The notes: generated by a model not told the origin, from the sequence alone. Counted from the first letter of the stretch, positions 38,336-54,100 are shown. The stretch is DNA of 64,000 nt from Tipula vernalis (GCA_958295665.1 OY282560.1:91736311-91800310), one strand, 5' to 3'. A program made the numbers and translations.

Positions 38336-41300
38336 AATCGGACCATTTTAGATTTTTGCCGCCCAAAAACTTGTGGGCTATAGCAGAGTTAATTTTCAAT
38401 AAAATTGAATTTTCTAAGAAATGTTTAGAAATAATCGAGCAATCAAAATGAAAATTGTCACAGCAATTACAGGTCCCGAAACCTATTGATAGAGGTATCA
38501 ACCATCGTAATCGGACCATTTTAGATTTTTGCCGCCCAAAAACTTGTGGGCTATAGCAGAGTTAATTTTCAATAAAATTGAATTTTCTAAGAAATGTTTA
38601 GAAATAATCGAGCAATCAAAATGAAAATTGTCACAGCAATTACAGGTCCCGAAACCTATTGATAGAGGTATCAACCATCGTAATCGGACCATTTTAGATT
38701 TTTGCCGCCCAAAAACTTGTGGGCTATAGCAGAGTTAATTTTCAATAAAATTGAATTTTCTAAGAAATGTTTAGAAATAATCGAGCAATCAAAATGAAAA
38801 TTGTCACAGCAATTACAGGTCCCGAAACCTATTGATAGAGGTATCAACCATCGTAATCGGACCATTTTAGATTTTTGCCGCCCAAAAACTTGTGGGCTAT
38901 AGCACAGTTAATTTTCAATAAAATTGAATTTTCTAAGAAATGTTTAGAAATAATCGAGCAATCAAAATGAAAATTGTCACAGCAATTACAGGTCCCGAAA
39001 CCTATTGATAGAGGTATCAACCATCGTAATCGGACCATTTTAGATTTTTGCCGCCCAAAAACTTGTGGGCTATAGCACAGTTGATTTTCAATAACATTGA
39101 ATTTTCGAAGAAATGTTTAGAAATTATCGAGCAATCAAAATGAAAATTGTCACAGCAATTACAGGTCCCGAAACCTATTGATAGAGGTATCAACCATCGT
39201 AATCGGACCATTTTAGATTTTTGCCGCCCAAAAACTTGTGGGCTATAGCAGAGTTAATTTTCAATAAAATTGAATTTTCTAAGAAATGTTTAGAAATAAT
39301 CGAGCAATCAAAATGAAAATTGTCACAGCAATTACAGGTCCCGAAACCTATTGATAGAGGTATCAACCATCGTAATCGGACCATTTTAGATTTTTGCCGC
39401 CCAAAAACTTGTGGGCTATAGCAGAGTTAATTTTCAATAAAATTGAATTTTCTAAGAAATGTTTAGAAATAATCGAGCAATCAAAATGAAAATTGTCACA
39501 GCAATTACAGGTCCCGAAACCTATTGATAGAGGTATCAACCATCGTAATCGGACCATTTTAGATTTTTGCCGCCCAAAAACTTGTGGGCTATAGCACAGT
39601 TGATTTTCAATAAAATTGAATTTTCGAAGAAATGTTTAGAAATTATCGAGCAATCAAAATGAAAATTGTCACAGCAATTACAGGTCCCGAAACCTATTGA
39701 TAGAGGTATCAACCATCGTAATCGGACCATTTTAGATTTTTGCCGCCCAAAAACTTGTGGGCTATAGCAGAGTTAATTTTCAATAAAATTGAATTTTCTA
39801 AGAAATGTTTAGAAATAATCGAGCAATCAAAATGAAAATTGTCACAGCAATTACAGGTCCCGAAACCTATTGATAGAGGTATCAACCATCGTAATCGGAC
39901 CATTTTAGATTTTTGCCGCCCAAAAACTTGTGGGCTATAGCACAGTTAATTTTCAATAAAATTGAATTTTCGAAGAAATGTTTAGAAATAATCGAGCAAT
40001 CAAAATGAAAATTGTCACAGCAATTACAGGTCCCGAAACCTATTGATAGAGGTATCAACCATCGTAATCGGACCATTTTAGATTTTTGCCGCCCAAAAAC
40101 TTGTGGGCTATAGCAGAGTTAATTTTCAATAAAATTGAATTTTCTAAGAAATGTTTAGAAATAATCGAGCAATCAAAATGAAAATTGTCACAGCAATTAC
40201 AGGTCCCGAAACCTATTGATAGAGGTATCAACCATCGTAATCGGACCATTTTAGATTTTTGCCGCCCAAAAACTTGTGGGCTATAGCACAGTTAATTTTC
40301 AATAAAATTGAATTTTCTAAGAAATGTTTAGAAATAATCGAGCAATCAAATTGAAAATAGTCACAGCAATTACAGGTCCCGAAACCTATTGATAGAGGTA
40401 TCAACCATCGTAATCGGACCATTTTAGATTTTTGCCGCCCAAAAACTTGTGGGCTATAGCACAGTTGATTTTCAATAAAATTGAATTTTCGAAGAAATGT
40501 TTAGAAATTATCGAGCAATCAAAATGAAAATTGTCACAGCAATTACAGGTCCCGAAACCTATTGATAGAGGTATCAACCATCGTAATCGGACCATTTTAG
40601 ATTTTTGCCGCCCAAAAACTTGTGGGCTATAGCAGAGTTAATTTTCAATAAAATTGAATTTTCTAAGAAATGTTTAGAAATAATCGAGCAATCAAAATGA
40701 AAATTGTCACAGCAATTACAGGTCCCGAAACCTATTGATAGAGGTATCAACCATCGTAATCGGACCATTTTAGATTTTTGCCGCCCAAAAACTTGTGGGC
40801 TATAGCACAGTTGATTTTCAATAAAATTGAATTTTCGAAGAAATGTTTAGAAATTATCGAGCAATCAAAATGAAAATTGTCACAGCAATTACAGGTCCCG
40901 AAACCTATTGATAGAGGTATCAACCATCGTAATCGGACCATTTTAGATTTTTGCCGCCCAAAAACTTGTGGGCTATAGCAGAGTTAATTTTCAATAAAAT
41001 TGAATTTTCTAAGAAATGTTTAGAAATAATCGAGCAATCAAAATGAAAATTGTCACAGCAATTACAGGTCCCGAAACCTATTGATAGAGGTATCAACCAT
41101 CGTAATCGGACCATTTTAGATTTTTGCCGCCCAAAAACTTGTGGGCTATAGCACAGTTAATTTTCAATAAAATTGAATTTTCGAAGAAATGTTTAGAAAT
41201 AATCGAGCAATCAAAATGAAAATTGTCACAGCAATTACAGGTCCCGAAACCTATTGATAGAGGTATCAACCATCGTAATCGGACCATTTTAGATTTTTGC

Positions 41301-43179
41301 CGCCCAAAAACTTGTGGGCTATAGCACAGTTGATTTTCAATAAAATTGAATTTTCTAAGAAATGTTTAGAAATAATCGAGCAATCAAAATGAAAATTGTC
41401 ACAGCAATTACAGGTCCCGAAACCTATTGATAGAGGTATCAACCATCGTAATCGGACCATTTTAGATTTTTGCCGCCCAAAAACTTGTGGGCTATAGCAC
41501 AGTTGATTTTCAATAACATTGAATTTTCGAAGAAATGTTTAGAAATTATCGAGCAATCAAAATGAAAATTGTCACAGCAATTACAGGTCCCGAAACCTAT
41601 TGATAGAGGTATCAACCATCGTAATCGGACCATTTTAGATTTTTGCCGCCCAAAAACTTGTGGGCTATAGCAGAGTTAATTTTCAATAAAATTGAATTTT
41701 CTAAGAAATGTTTAGAAATAATCGAGCAATCAAAATGAAAATTGTCACAGCAATTACAGGTCCCGAAACCTATTGATAGAGGTATCAACCATCGTAATCG
41801 GACCATTTTAGATTTTTGCCGCCCAAAAACTTGTGGGCTATAGCAGAGTTAATTTTCAATAAAATTGAATTTTCTAAGAAATGTTTAGAAATAATCGAGC
41901 AATCAAAATGAAAATTGTCACAGCAATTACAGGTCCCGAAACCTATTGATAGAGGTATCAACCATCGTAATCGGACCATTTTAGATTTTTGCCGCCCAAA
42001 AACTTGTGGGCTATAGCAGAGTTAATTTTCAATAAAATTGAATTTTCTAAGAAATGTTTAGAAATTATCGAGCAATCAAAATGAAAATTGTCACAGCAAT
42101 TACAGGTCCCGAAACCTATTGATAGAGGTATCAACCATCGTAATCGGACCATTTTAGATTTTTGCCGCCCAAAAACTTGTGGGCTATAGCAGAGTTAATT
42201 TTCAATAAAATTGAATTTTCTAAGAAATGTTTAGAAATAATCGAGCAATCAAAATGAAAATTGTCACAGCAATTACAGGTCCCGAAACCTATTGATAGAG
42301 GTATCAACCATCGTAATCGGACCATTTTAGATTTTTGCCGCCCAAAAACTTGTGGGCTATAGCAGAGTTAATTTTCAATAAAATTGAATTTTCTAAGAAA
42401 TGTTTAGAAATAATCGAGCAATCAAAATGAAAATTGTCACAGCAATTACAGGTCCTGAAACCTATTGATAGAGGTATCAACCATCGTAATCGGACCATTT
42501 TAGATTTTTGCCGCCCAAAAACTTGTGGGCTATAGCACAGTTGATTTTCAATAAAATTGAATTTTCGAAGAAATGTTTAGAAATTATCGAGCAATCAAAA
42601 TGAAAATTGTCACAGCAATTACAGGTCCCGAAACCTATTGATAGAGGTATCAACCATCGTAATCGGACCATTTTAGATTTTTGCCGCCCAAAAACTTGTG
42701 GGCTATAGCAGAGTTAATTTTCAATAAAATTGAATTTTCTAAGAAATGTTTAGAAATAATCGAGCAATCAAAATGAAAATTGTCACAGCAATTACAGGTC
42801 CCGAAACCTATTGATAGAGGTATCAACCATCGTAATCGGACCATTTTAGATTTTTGCCGCCCAAAAACTTGTGGGCTATAGCACAGTTAATTTTCAATAA
42901 AATTGAATTTTCGAAGAAATGTTTAGAAATAATCGAGCAATCAAAATGAAAATTGTCACAGCAATTACAGGTCCCGAAACCTATTGATAGAGGTATCAAC
43001 CATCGTAATCGGACCATTTTAGATTTTTGCCGCCCAAAAACTTGTGGGCTATAGCACAGTTGATTTTCAATAAAATTGAATTTTCTAAGAAATGTTTAGA
43101 AATAATCGAGCAATCAAAATGAAAATTGTCACAGCAATTACAGGTCCCGAAACCTATTGATAGAGGTATCAACCATCGT

Positions 43180-45253
43180 AATCGGACCATTTTAGATTTT
43201 TGCCGCCCAAAAACTTGTGGGCTATAGCACAGTTGATTTTCAATAACATTGAATTTTCGAAGAAATGTTTAGAAATTATCGAGCAATCAAAATGAAAATT
43301 GTCACAGCAATTACAGGTCCCGAAACCTATTGATAGAGGTATCAACCATCGTAATCGGACCATTTTAGATTTTTGCCGCCCAAAAACTTGTGGGCTATAG
43401 CACAGTTAATTTTCAATAAAATTGAATTTTCTAAGAAATGTTTAGAAATAATCGAGCAATCAAAATGAAAATTGTCACAGCAATTACAGGTCCCGAAACC
43501 TATTGATAGAGGTATCAACCATCGTAATCGGACCATTTTAGATTTTTGCCGCCCAAAAACTTGTGGGCTATAGCAGAGTTAATTTTCAATAAAATTGAAT
43601 TTTCTAAGAAATGTTTAGAAATAATCGAGCAATCAAAATGAAAATTGTCACAGCAATTACAGGTCCCGAAACCTATTGATAGAGGTATCAACCATCGTAA
43701 TCGGACCATTTTAGATTTTTGCCGCCCAAAAACTTGTGGGCTATAGCACAGTTGATTTTCAATAAAATTGAATTTTCGAAGAAATGTTTAGAAATTATCG
43801 AGCAATCAAAATGAAAATTGTCACAGCAATTACAGGTCCCGAAACCTATTGATAGAGGTATCAACCATCGTAATCGGACCATTTTAGATTTTTGCCGCCC
43901 AAAAACTTGTGGGCTATAGCAGAGTTAATTTTCAATAAAATTGAATTTTCTAAGAAATGTTTAGAAATAATCGAGCAATCAAAATGAAAATTGTCACAGC
44001 AATTACAGGTCCCGAAACCTATTGATAGAGGTATCAACCATCGTAATCGGACCATTTTAGATTTTTGCCGCCCAAAAACTTGTGGGCTATAGCACAGTTA
44101 ATTTTCAATAAAATTGAATTTTCGAAGAAATGTTTAGAAATAATCGAGCAATCAAAATGAAAATTGTCACAGCAATTACAGGTCCCGAAACCTATTGATA
44201 GAGGTATCAACCATCGTAATCGGACCATTTTAGATTTTTGCCGCCCAAAAACTTGTGGGCTATAGCACAGTTGATTTTCAATAACATTGAATTTTCGAAG
44301 AAATGTTTAGAAATTATCGAGCAATCAAAATGAAATTGTCACAGCAATTACAGGTCCCGAAACCTATTGATAGAGGTATCAACCATCGTAATCGACCATT
44401 TTAGATTTTTGCCGCCCAAAAACTTGTGGGCTATAGCACAGTTAATTTTCAATAAAATTGAATTTTCTAAGAAATGTTTAGAAATAATCGAGCAATCAAA
44501 ATGAAAATTGTCACAGCAATTACAGGTCCCGAAACCTATTGATAGAGGTATCAACCATCGTAATCGGACCATTTTAGATTTTTGCCGCCCAAAAACTTGT
44601 GGGCTATAGCAGAGTTAATTTTCAATAAAATTGAATTTTCTAAGAAATGTTTAGAAATAATCGAGCAATCAAAATGAAAATTGTCACAGCAATTACAGGT
44701 CCCGAAACCTATTGATAGAGGTATCAACCATCGTAATCGGACCATTTTAGATTTTTGCCGCCCAAAAACTTGTGGGCTATAGCACAGTTGATTTTCAATA
44801 AAATTGAATTTTCGAAGAAATGTTTAGAAATTATCGAGCAATCAAAATGAAAATTGTCACAGCAATTACAGGTCCCGAAACCTATTGATAGAGGTATCAA
44901 CCATCGTAATCGGACCATTTTAGATTTTTGCCGCCCAAAAACTTGTGGGCTATAGCAGAGTTAATTTTCAATAAAATTGAATTTTCTAAGAAATGTTTAG
45001 AAATAATCGAGCAATCAAAATGAAAATTGTCACAGCAATTACAGGTCCCGAAACCTATTGATAGAGGTATCAACCATCGTAATCGGACCATTTTAGATTT
45101 TTGCCGCCCAAAAACTTGTGGGCTATAGCACAGTTAATTTTCAATAAAATTGAATTTTCGAAGAAATGTTTAGAAATAATCGAGCAATCAAAATGAAAAT
45201 TGTCACAGCAATTACAGGTCCCGAAACCTATTGATAGAGGTATCAACCATCGT
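43180..45253. repeat. Tandem duplication of the hexamer M-Z-A-D-A-C
   Basis: Units starting 43180 to 44045 read M-Z-A-D-A-C, and units starting 44218 to 45081 repeat the order. The second copy is 2 bp shorter: one base is lost from an A run near 44334 (unit 44218) and one G is lost near 44394 (unit 44390). Both changes lie in homopolymers within 60 bp of each other, so a sequencing or assembly error is possible. The hexamer pair is followed by B-M. Confidence 0.85.
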
Positions 45254-45426
45254 AATCGGACCATTTTAGATTTTTGCCGCCCAAAAACTTGTGGGCTATA
45301 GCACAGTTGATTTTCAATAAAATTGAATTTTCTAAGAAATGTTTAGAAATAATCGAGCAATCAAAATGAAAATTGTCACAGCAATTACAGGTCCCGAAAC
45401 CTATTGATAGAGGTATCAACCATCGT

Positions 45427-45595
45427 AATCGGACCATTTTAGATTTTTGCCGCCCAAAAACTTGTGGGCTATAGCACAGTTGATTTTCAATAACATTGAA
45501 TTTTCGAAGAAATAGAAATTATCGAGCAATCAAAATGAAAATTGTCACAGCAATTACAGGTCCCGAAACCTATTGATAGAGGTATCAACCATCGT
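45427..45595. repeat. M monomer with a 4-bp deletion (169 bp)
   Basis: The usual GAAATGTTTAGAAATT is shortened to GAAATAGAAATT at about 45511, a loss of 4 bp. The unit is otherwise an M haplotype (56G, 68C, 80G, 98T). Besides the three 148-bp units, it is the only length variant I found that differs by more than 2 bp. Confidence 0.9.
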
Positions 45596-48500
45596 AATCG
45601 GACCATTTTAGATTTTTGCCGCCCAAAAACTTGTGGGCTATAGCAGAGTTAATTTTCAATAAAATTGAATTTTCTAAGAAATGTTTAGAAATAATCGAGC
45701 AATCAAAATGAAAATTGTCACAGCAATTACAGGTCCCGAAACCTATTGATAGAGGTATCAACCATCGTAATCGGACCATTTTAGATTTTTGCCGCCCAAA
45801 AACTTGTGGGCTATAGCAGAGTTAATTTTCAATAAAATTGAATTTTCTAAGAAATGTTTAGAAATAATCGAGCAATCAAAATGAAAATTGTCACAGCAAT
45901 TACAGGTCCCGAAACCTATTGATAGAGGTATCAACCATCGTAATCGAACCATTTTAGATTTTTGCCGCCCAAAAACTTGTGGGCTATAGCAGAGTTAATT
46001 TTCAATAAAATTGAATTTTCTAAGAAATGTTTAGAAATAATCGAGCAATCAAAATGAAAATTGTCACAGCAATTACAGGTCCCGAAACCTATTGATAGAG
46101 GTATCAACCATCGTAATCGGACCATTTTAGATTTTTGCCGCCCAAAAACTTGTGGGCTATAGCACAGTTAATTTTCAATAAAATTGAATTTTCTAAGAAA
46201 TGTTTAGAAATAATCGAGCAATCAAAATGAAAATTGTCACAGCAATTACAGGTCCCGAAACCTATTGATAGAGGTATCAACCATCGTAATCGGACCATTT
46301 TAGATTTTTGCCGCCCAAAAACTTGTGGGCTATAGCACAGTTAATTTTCAATAAAATTGAATTTTCTAAGAAATGTTTAGAAATAATCGAGCAATCAAAT
46401 TGAAAATAGTCACAGCAATTACAGGTCCCGAAACCTATTGATAGAGGTATCAACCATCGTAATCGGACCATTTTAGATTTTTGCCGCCCAAAAACTTGTG
46501 GGCTATAGCACAGTTGATTTTCAATAAAATTGAATTTTCGAAGAAATGTTTAGAAATTATCGAGCAATCAAAATGAAAATTGTCACAGCAATTACAGGTC
46601 CCGAAACCTATTGATAGAGGTATCAACCATCGTAATCGGACCATTTTAGATTTTTGCCGCCCAAAAACTTGTGGGCTATAGCAGAGTTAATTTTCAATAA
46701 AATTGAATTTTCTAAGAAATGTTTAGAAATAATCGAGCAATCAAAATGAAAATTGTCACAGCAATTACAGGTCCCGAAACCTATTGATAGAGGTATCAAC
46801 CATCGTAATCGGACCATTTTAGATTTTTGCCGCCCAAAAACTTGTGGGCTATAGCAGAGTTAATTTTCAATAAAATTGAATTTTCTAAGAAATGTTTAGA
46901 AATAATCGAGCAATCAAAATGAAAATTGTCACAGCAATTACAGGTCCCGAAACCTATTGATAGAGGTATCAACCATCGTAATCGGACCATTTTAGATTTT
47001 TGCCGCCCAAAAACTTGTGGGCTATAGCACAGTTAATTTTCAATAAAATTGAATTTTCTAAGAAATGTTTAGAAATAATCGAGCAATCAAAATGAAAATT
47101 GTCACAGCAATTACAGGTCCCGAAACCTATTGATAGAGGTATCAACCATCGTAATCGGACCATTTTAGATTTTTGCCGCCCAAAAACTTGTGGGCTATAG
47201 CAGAGTTAATTTTCAATAAAATTGAATTTTCTAAGAAATGTTTAGAAATAATCGAGCAATCAAAATGAAAATTGTCACAGCAATTACAGGTCCCGAAACC
47301 TATTGATAGAGGTATCAACCATCGTAATCGGACCATTTTAGATTTTTGCCGCCCAAAAACTTGTGGGCTATAGCAGAGTTAATTTTCAATAAAATTGAAT
47401 TTTCTAAGAAATGTTTAGAAATAATCGAGCAATCAAAATGAAAATTGTCACAGCAATTACAGGTCCCGAAACCTATTGATAGAGGTATCAACCATCGTAA
47501 TCGGACCATTTTAGATTTTTGCCGCCAAAAACTTGTGGGCTATAGCACAGTTAATTTTCAATAAAATTGAATTTTCTAAGAAATGTTTAGAAATAATCGA
47601 GCAATCAAATTGAAAATAGTCACAGCAATTACAGGTCCCGAAACCTATTGATAGAGGTATCAACCATCGTAATCGGACCATTTTAGATTTTTGCCGCCCA
47701 AAAACTTGTGGGCTATAGCACAGTTGATTTTCAATAAAATTGAATTTTCGAAGAAATGTTTAGAAATTATCGAGCAATCAAAATGAAAATTGTCACAGCA
47801 ATTACAGGTCCCGAAACCTATTGATAGAGGTATCAACCATCGTAATCGGACCATTTTAGATTTTTGCCGCCCAAAAACTTGTGGGCTATAGCAGAGTTAA
47901 TTTTCAATAAAATTGAATTTTCTAAGAAATGTTTAGAAATAATCGAGCAATCAAAATGAAAATTGTCACAGCAATTACAGGTCCCGAAACCTATTGATAG
48001 AGGTATCAACCATCGTAATCGGACCATTTTAGATTTTTGCCGCCCAAAAACTTGTGGGCTATAGCAGAGTTAATTTTCAATAAAATTGAATTTTCTAAGA
48101 AATGTTTAGAAATAATCGAGCAATCAAAATGAAAATTGTCACAGCAATTACAGGTCCCGAAACCTATTGATAGAGGTATCAACCATCGTAATCGGACCAT
48201 TTTAGATTTTTGCCGCCCAAAAACTTGTGGGCTATAGCACAGTTGATTTTCAATAAAATTGAATTTTCGAAGAAATGTTTAGAAATTATCGAGCAATCAA
48301 AATGAAAATTGTCACAGCAATTACAGGTCCCGAAACCTATTGATAGAGGTATCAACCATCGTAATCGGACCATTTTAGATTTTTGCCGCCCAAAAACTTG
48401 TGGGCTATAGCAGAGTTAATTTTCAATAAAATTGAATTTTCTAAGAAATGTTTAGAAATAATCGAGCAATCAAAATGAAAATTGTCACAGCAATTACAGG

Positions 48501-48881
48501 TCCCGAAACCTATTGATAGAGGTATCAACCATCGTAATCGGACCATTTTAGATTTTTGCCGCCCAAAAACTTGTGGGCTATAGCACAGTTAATTTTCAAT
48601 AAAATTGAATTTTCGAAGAAATGTTTAGAAATAATCGAGCAATCAAAATGAAAATTGTCACAGCAATTACAGGTCCCGAAACCTATTGATAGAGGTATCA
48701 ACCATCGTAATCGGACCATTTTAGATTTTTGCCGCCCAAAAACTTGTGGGCTATAGCACAGTTGATTTTCAATAAAATTGAATTTTCTAAGAAATGTTTA
48801 GAAATAATCGAGCAATCAAAATGAAAATTGTCACAGCAATTACAGGTCCCGAAACCTATTGATAGAGGTATCAACCATCGT

Positions 48882-51130
48882 AATCGGACCATTTTAGATT
48901 TTTGCCGCCCAAAAACTTGTGGGCTATAGCACAGTTGATTTTCAATAACATTGAATTTTCGAAGAAATGTTTAGAAATTATCGAGCAATCAAAATGAAAA
49001 TTGTCACAGCAATTACAGGTCCCGAAACCTATTGATAGAGGTATCAACCATCGTAATCGGACCATTTTAGATTTTTGCCGCCCAAAAACTTGTGGGCTAT
49101 AGCAGAGTTAATTTTCAATAAAATTGAATTTTCTAAGAAATGTTTAGAAATAATCGAGCAATCAAAATGAAAATTGTCACAGCAATTACAGGTCCCGAAA
49201 CCTATTGATAGAGGTATCAACCATCGTAATCGGACCATTTTAGATTTTTGCCGCCCAAAAACTTGTGGGCTATAGCAGAGTTAATTTTCAATAAAATTGA
49301 ATTTTCTAAGAAATGTTTAGAAATAATCGAGCAATCAAAATGAAAATTGTCACAGCAATTACAGGTCCCGAAACCTATTGATAGAGGTATCAACCATCGT
49401 AATCGGACCATTTTAGATTTTTGCCGCCCAAAAACTTGTGGGCTATAGCACAGTTAATTTTCAATAAAATTGAATTTTCTAAGAAATGTTTAGAAATAAT
49501 CGAGCAATCAAATTGAAAATAGTCACAGCAATTACAGGTCCCGAAACCTATTGATAGAGGTATCAACCATCGTAATCGGACCATTTTAGATTTTTGCCGC
49601 CCAAAAACTTGTGGGCTATAGCACAGTTGATTTTCAATAAAATTGAATTTTCGAAGAAATGTTTAGAAATTATCGAGCAATCAAAATGAAAATTGTCACA
49701 GCAATTACAGGTCCCGAAACCTATTGATAGAGGTATCAACCATCGTAATCGGACCATTTTAGATTTTTGCCGCCCAAAAACTTGTGGGCTATAGCAGAGT
49801 TAATTTTCAATAAAATTGAATTTTCTAAGAAATGTTTAGAAATAATCGAGCAATCAAAATGAAAATTGTCACAGCAATTACAGGTCCCGAAACCTATTGA
49901 TAGAGGTATCAACCATCGTAATCGGACCATTTTAGATTTTTGCCGCCCAAAAACTTGTGGGCTATAGCAGAGTTAATTTTCAATAAAATTGAATTTTCTA
50001 AGAAATGTTTAGAAATAATCGAGCAATCAAAATGAAAATTGTCACAGCAATTACAGGTCCCGAAACCTATTGATAGAGGTATCAACCATCGTAATCGGAC
50101 CATTTTAGATTTTTGCCGCCCAAAAACTTGTGGGCTATAGCACAGTTAATTTTCAATAAAATTGAATTTTCTAAGAAATGTTTAGAAATAATCGAGCAAT
50201 CAAAATGAAAATTGTCACAGCAATTACAGGTCCCGAAACCTATTGATAGAGGTATCAACCATCGTAATCGGACCATTTTAGATTTTTGCCGCCCAAAAAC
50301 TTGTGGGCTATAGCAGAGTTAATTTTCAATAAAATTGAATTTTCTAAGAAATGTTTAGAAATAATCGAGCAATCAAAATGAAAATTGTCACAGCAATTAC
50401 AGGTCCCGAAACCTATTGATAGAGGTATCAACCATCGTAATCGGACCATTTTAGATTTTTGCCGCCCAAAAACTTGTGGGCTATAGCAGAGTTAATTTTC
50501 AATAAAATTGAATTTTCTAAGAAATGTTTAGAAATTATCGAGCAATCAAAATGAAAATTGTCACAGCAATTACAGGTCCCGAAACCTATTGATAGAGGTA
50601 TCAACCATCGTAATCGGACCATTTTAGATTTTTGCCGCCCAAAAACTTGTGGGCTATAGCAGAGTTAATTTTCAATAAAATTGAATTTTCTAAGAAATGT
50701 TTAGAAATAATCGAGCAATCAAAATGAAAATTGTCACAGCAATTACAGGTCCCGAAACCTATTGATAGAGGTATCAACCATCGTAATCGGACCATTTTAG
50801 ATTTTTGCCGCCCAAAAACTTGTGGGCTATAGCACAGTTAATTTTCAATAAAATTGAATTTTCGAAGAAATGTTTAGAAATAATCGAGCAATCAAAATGA
50901 AAATTGTCACAGCAATTACAGGTCCCGAAACCTATTGATAGAGGTATCAACCATCGTAATCGGACCATTTTAGATTTTTGCCGCCCAAAAACTTGTGGGC
51001 TATAGCACAGTTGATTTTCAATAAAATTGAATTTTCTAAGAAATGTTTAGAAATAATCGAGCAATCAAAATGAAAATTGTCACAGCAATTACAGGTCCCG
51101 AAACCTATTGATAGAGGTATCAACCATCGT
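48882..51130. repeat. 13-monomer block P0 at the head of the super-repeat
   Basis: The block reads M-A-A-E-D-A-A then Z-A-A2-A-C-B. Its equivalent at 61858-63933 reads M-A-A-E-A-A then Z-A-A2-A-C-B, lacking only the D unit. In the second block there are 1-bp changes in runs of C (deletion near 62058, insertion near 63094). Both blocks start with an M unit and end in C-B. Confidence 0.82.
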
Positions 51131-54100
51131 AATCGGACCATTTTAGATTTTTGCCGCCCAAAAACTTGTGGGCTATAGCACAGTTGATTTTCAATAACAT
51201 TGAATTTTCGAAGAAATGTTTAGAAATTATCGAGCAATCAAAATGAAAATTGTCACAGCAATTACAGGTCCCGAAACCTATTGATAGAGGTATCAACCAT
51301 CGTAATCGGACCATTTTAGATTTTTGCCGCCCAAAAACTTGTGGGCTATAGCAGAGTTAATTTTCAATAAAATTGAATTTTCTAAGAAATGTTTAGAAAT
51401 AATCGAGCAATCAAAATGAAAATTGTCACAGCAATTACAGGTCCCGAAACCTATTGATAGAGGTATCAACCATCGTAATCGGACCATTTTAGATTTTTGC
51501 CGCCCAAAAACTTGTGGGCTATAGCAGAGTTAATTTTCAATAAAATTGAATTTTCTAAGAAATGTTTAGAAATAATCGAGCAATCAAAATGAAAATTGTC
51601 ACAGCAATTACAGGTCCCGAAACCTATTGATAGAGGTATCAACCATCGTAATCGGACCATTTTAGATTTTTGCCGCCCAAAAACTTGTGGGCTATAGCAG
51701 AGTTAATTTTCAATAAAATTGAATTTTCTAAGAAATGTTTAGAAATAATCGAGCAATCAAATTGAAAATAGTCACAGCAATTACAGGTCCCGAAACCTAT
51801 TGATAGAGGTATCAACCATCGTAATCGGACCATTTTAGATTTTTGCCGCCCAAAAACTTGTGGGCTATAGCACAGTTAATTTTCAATAAAATTGAATTTT
51901 CTAAGAAATGTTTAGAAATAATCGAGCAATCAAATTGAAAATAGTCACAGCAATTACAGGTCCCGAAACCTATTGATAGAGGTATCAACCATCGTAGTCG
52001 GACCATTTTAGATTTTTGCCGCCCAAAAACTTGTGGGCTATAGCACAGTTGATTTTCAATAAAATTGAATTTTCGAAGAAATGTTTAGAAATTATCGAGC
52101 AATCAAAATGAAAATTGTCACAGCAATTACAGGTCCCGAAACCTATTGATAGAGGTATCAACCATCGTAATCGGACCATTTTAGATTTTTGCCGCCCAAA
52201 AACTTGTGGGCTATAGCAGAGTTAATTTTCAATAAAATTGAATTTTCTAAGAAATGTTTAGAAATAATCGAGCAATCAAAATGAAAATTGTCACAGCAAT
52301 TACAGGTCCCGAAACCTATTGATAGAGGTATCAACCATCGTAATCGGACCATTTTAGATTTTTGCCGCCCAAAAACTTGTGGGCTATAGCAGAGTTAATT
52401 TTCAATAAAATTGAATTTTCTAAGAAATGTTTAGAAATAATCGAGCAATCAAAATGAAAATTGTCACAGCAATTACAGGTCCCGAAACCTATTGATAGAG
52501 GTATCAACCATCGTAATCGGACCATTTTAGATTTTTGCCGCCCAAAAACTTGTGGGCTATAGCACAGTTAATTTTCAATAAAATTTAATTTTCTAAGAAA
52601 TGTTTAGAAATAATCGAGCAATCAAATTGAAAATAGTCACAGCAATTACAGGTCCCGAAACCTATTGATAGAGGTATCAACCATCGTAATCGGACCATTT
52701 TAGATTTTTGCCGCCCAAAAACTTGTGGGCTATAGCACAGTTGATTTTCAATAAAATTGAATTTTCGAAGAAATGTTTAGAAATTATCGAGCAATCAAAA
52801 TGAAAATTGTCACAGCAATTACAGGTCCCGAAACCTATTGATAGAGGTATCAACCATCGTAATCGGACCATTTTAGATTTTTGCCGCCCAAAAACTTGTG
52901 GGCTATAGCACAGTTAATTTTCAATAAAATTGAATTTTCTAAGAAATGTTTAGAAATAATCGAGCAATCAAATTGAAAATAGTCACAGCAATTACAGGTC
53001 CCGAAACCTATTGATAGAGGTATCAACCATCGTAATCGGACCATTTTAGATTTTTGCCGCCCAAAAACTTGTGGGCTATAGCACAGTTGATTTTCAATAA
53101 AATTGAATTTTCTAAGAAATGTTTAGAAATAATCGAGCAATCAAAATGAAAATTGTCACAGCAATTACAGGTCCCGAAACCTATTGATAGAGGTATCAAC
53201 CATCGTAATCGGACCATTTTAGATTTTTGCCGCCCAAAAACTTGTGGGCTATAGCAGAGTTAATTTTCAATAAAATTGAATTTTCTAAGAAATGTTTAGA
53301 AATTATCGAGCAATCAAAATGAAAATTGTCACAGCAATTACAGGTCCCGAAACCTATTGATAGAGGTATCAACCATCGTAATCGGACCATTTTAGATTTT
53401 TGCCGCCCAAAAACTTGTGGGCTATAGCAGAGTTAATTTTCAATAAAATTGAATTTTCTAAGAAATGTTTAGAAATAATCGAGCAATCAAAATGAAAATT
53501 GTCACAGCAATTACAGGTCCCGAAACCTATTGATAGAGGTATCAACCATCGTAATCGGACCATTTTAGATTTTTGCCGCCCAAAAACTTGTGGGCTATAG
53601 CACAGTTAATTTTCAATAAAATTGAATTTTCTAAGAAATGTTTAGAAATAATCGAGCAATCAAATTGAAAATAGTCACAGCAATTACAGGTCCCGAAACC
53701 TATTGATAGAGGTATCAACCATCGTAATCGGACCATTTTAGATTTTTGCCGCCCAAAAACTTGTGGGCTATAGCACAGTTGATTTTCAATAAAATTGAAT
53801 TTTCTAAGAAATGTTTAGAAATAATCGAGCAATCAAAATGAAAATTGTCACAGCAATTACAGGTCCCGAAACCTATTGATAGAGGTATCAACCATCGTAA
53901 TCGGACCATTTTAGATTTTTGCCGCCCAAAAACTTGTGGGCTATAGCAGAGTTAATTTTCAATAAAATTGAATTTTCTAAGAAATGTTTAGAAATAATCG
54001 AGCAATCAAAATGAAAATTGTCACAGCAATTACAGGTCCCGAAACCTATTGATAGAGGTATCAACCATCGTAATCGGACCATTTTAGATTTTTGCCGCCC

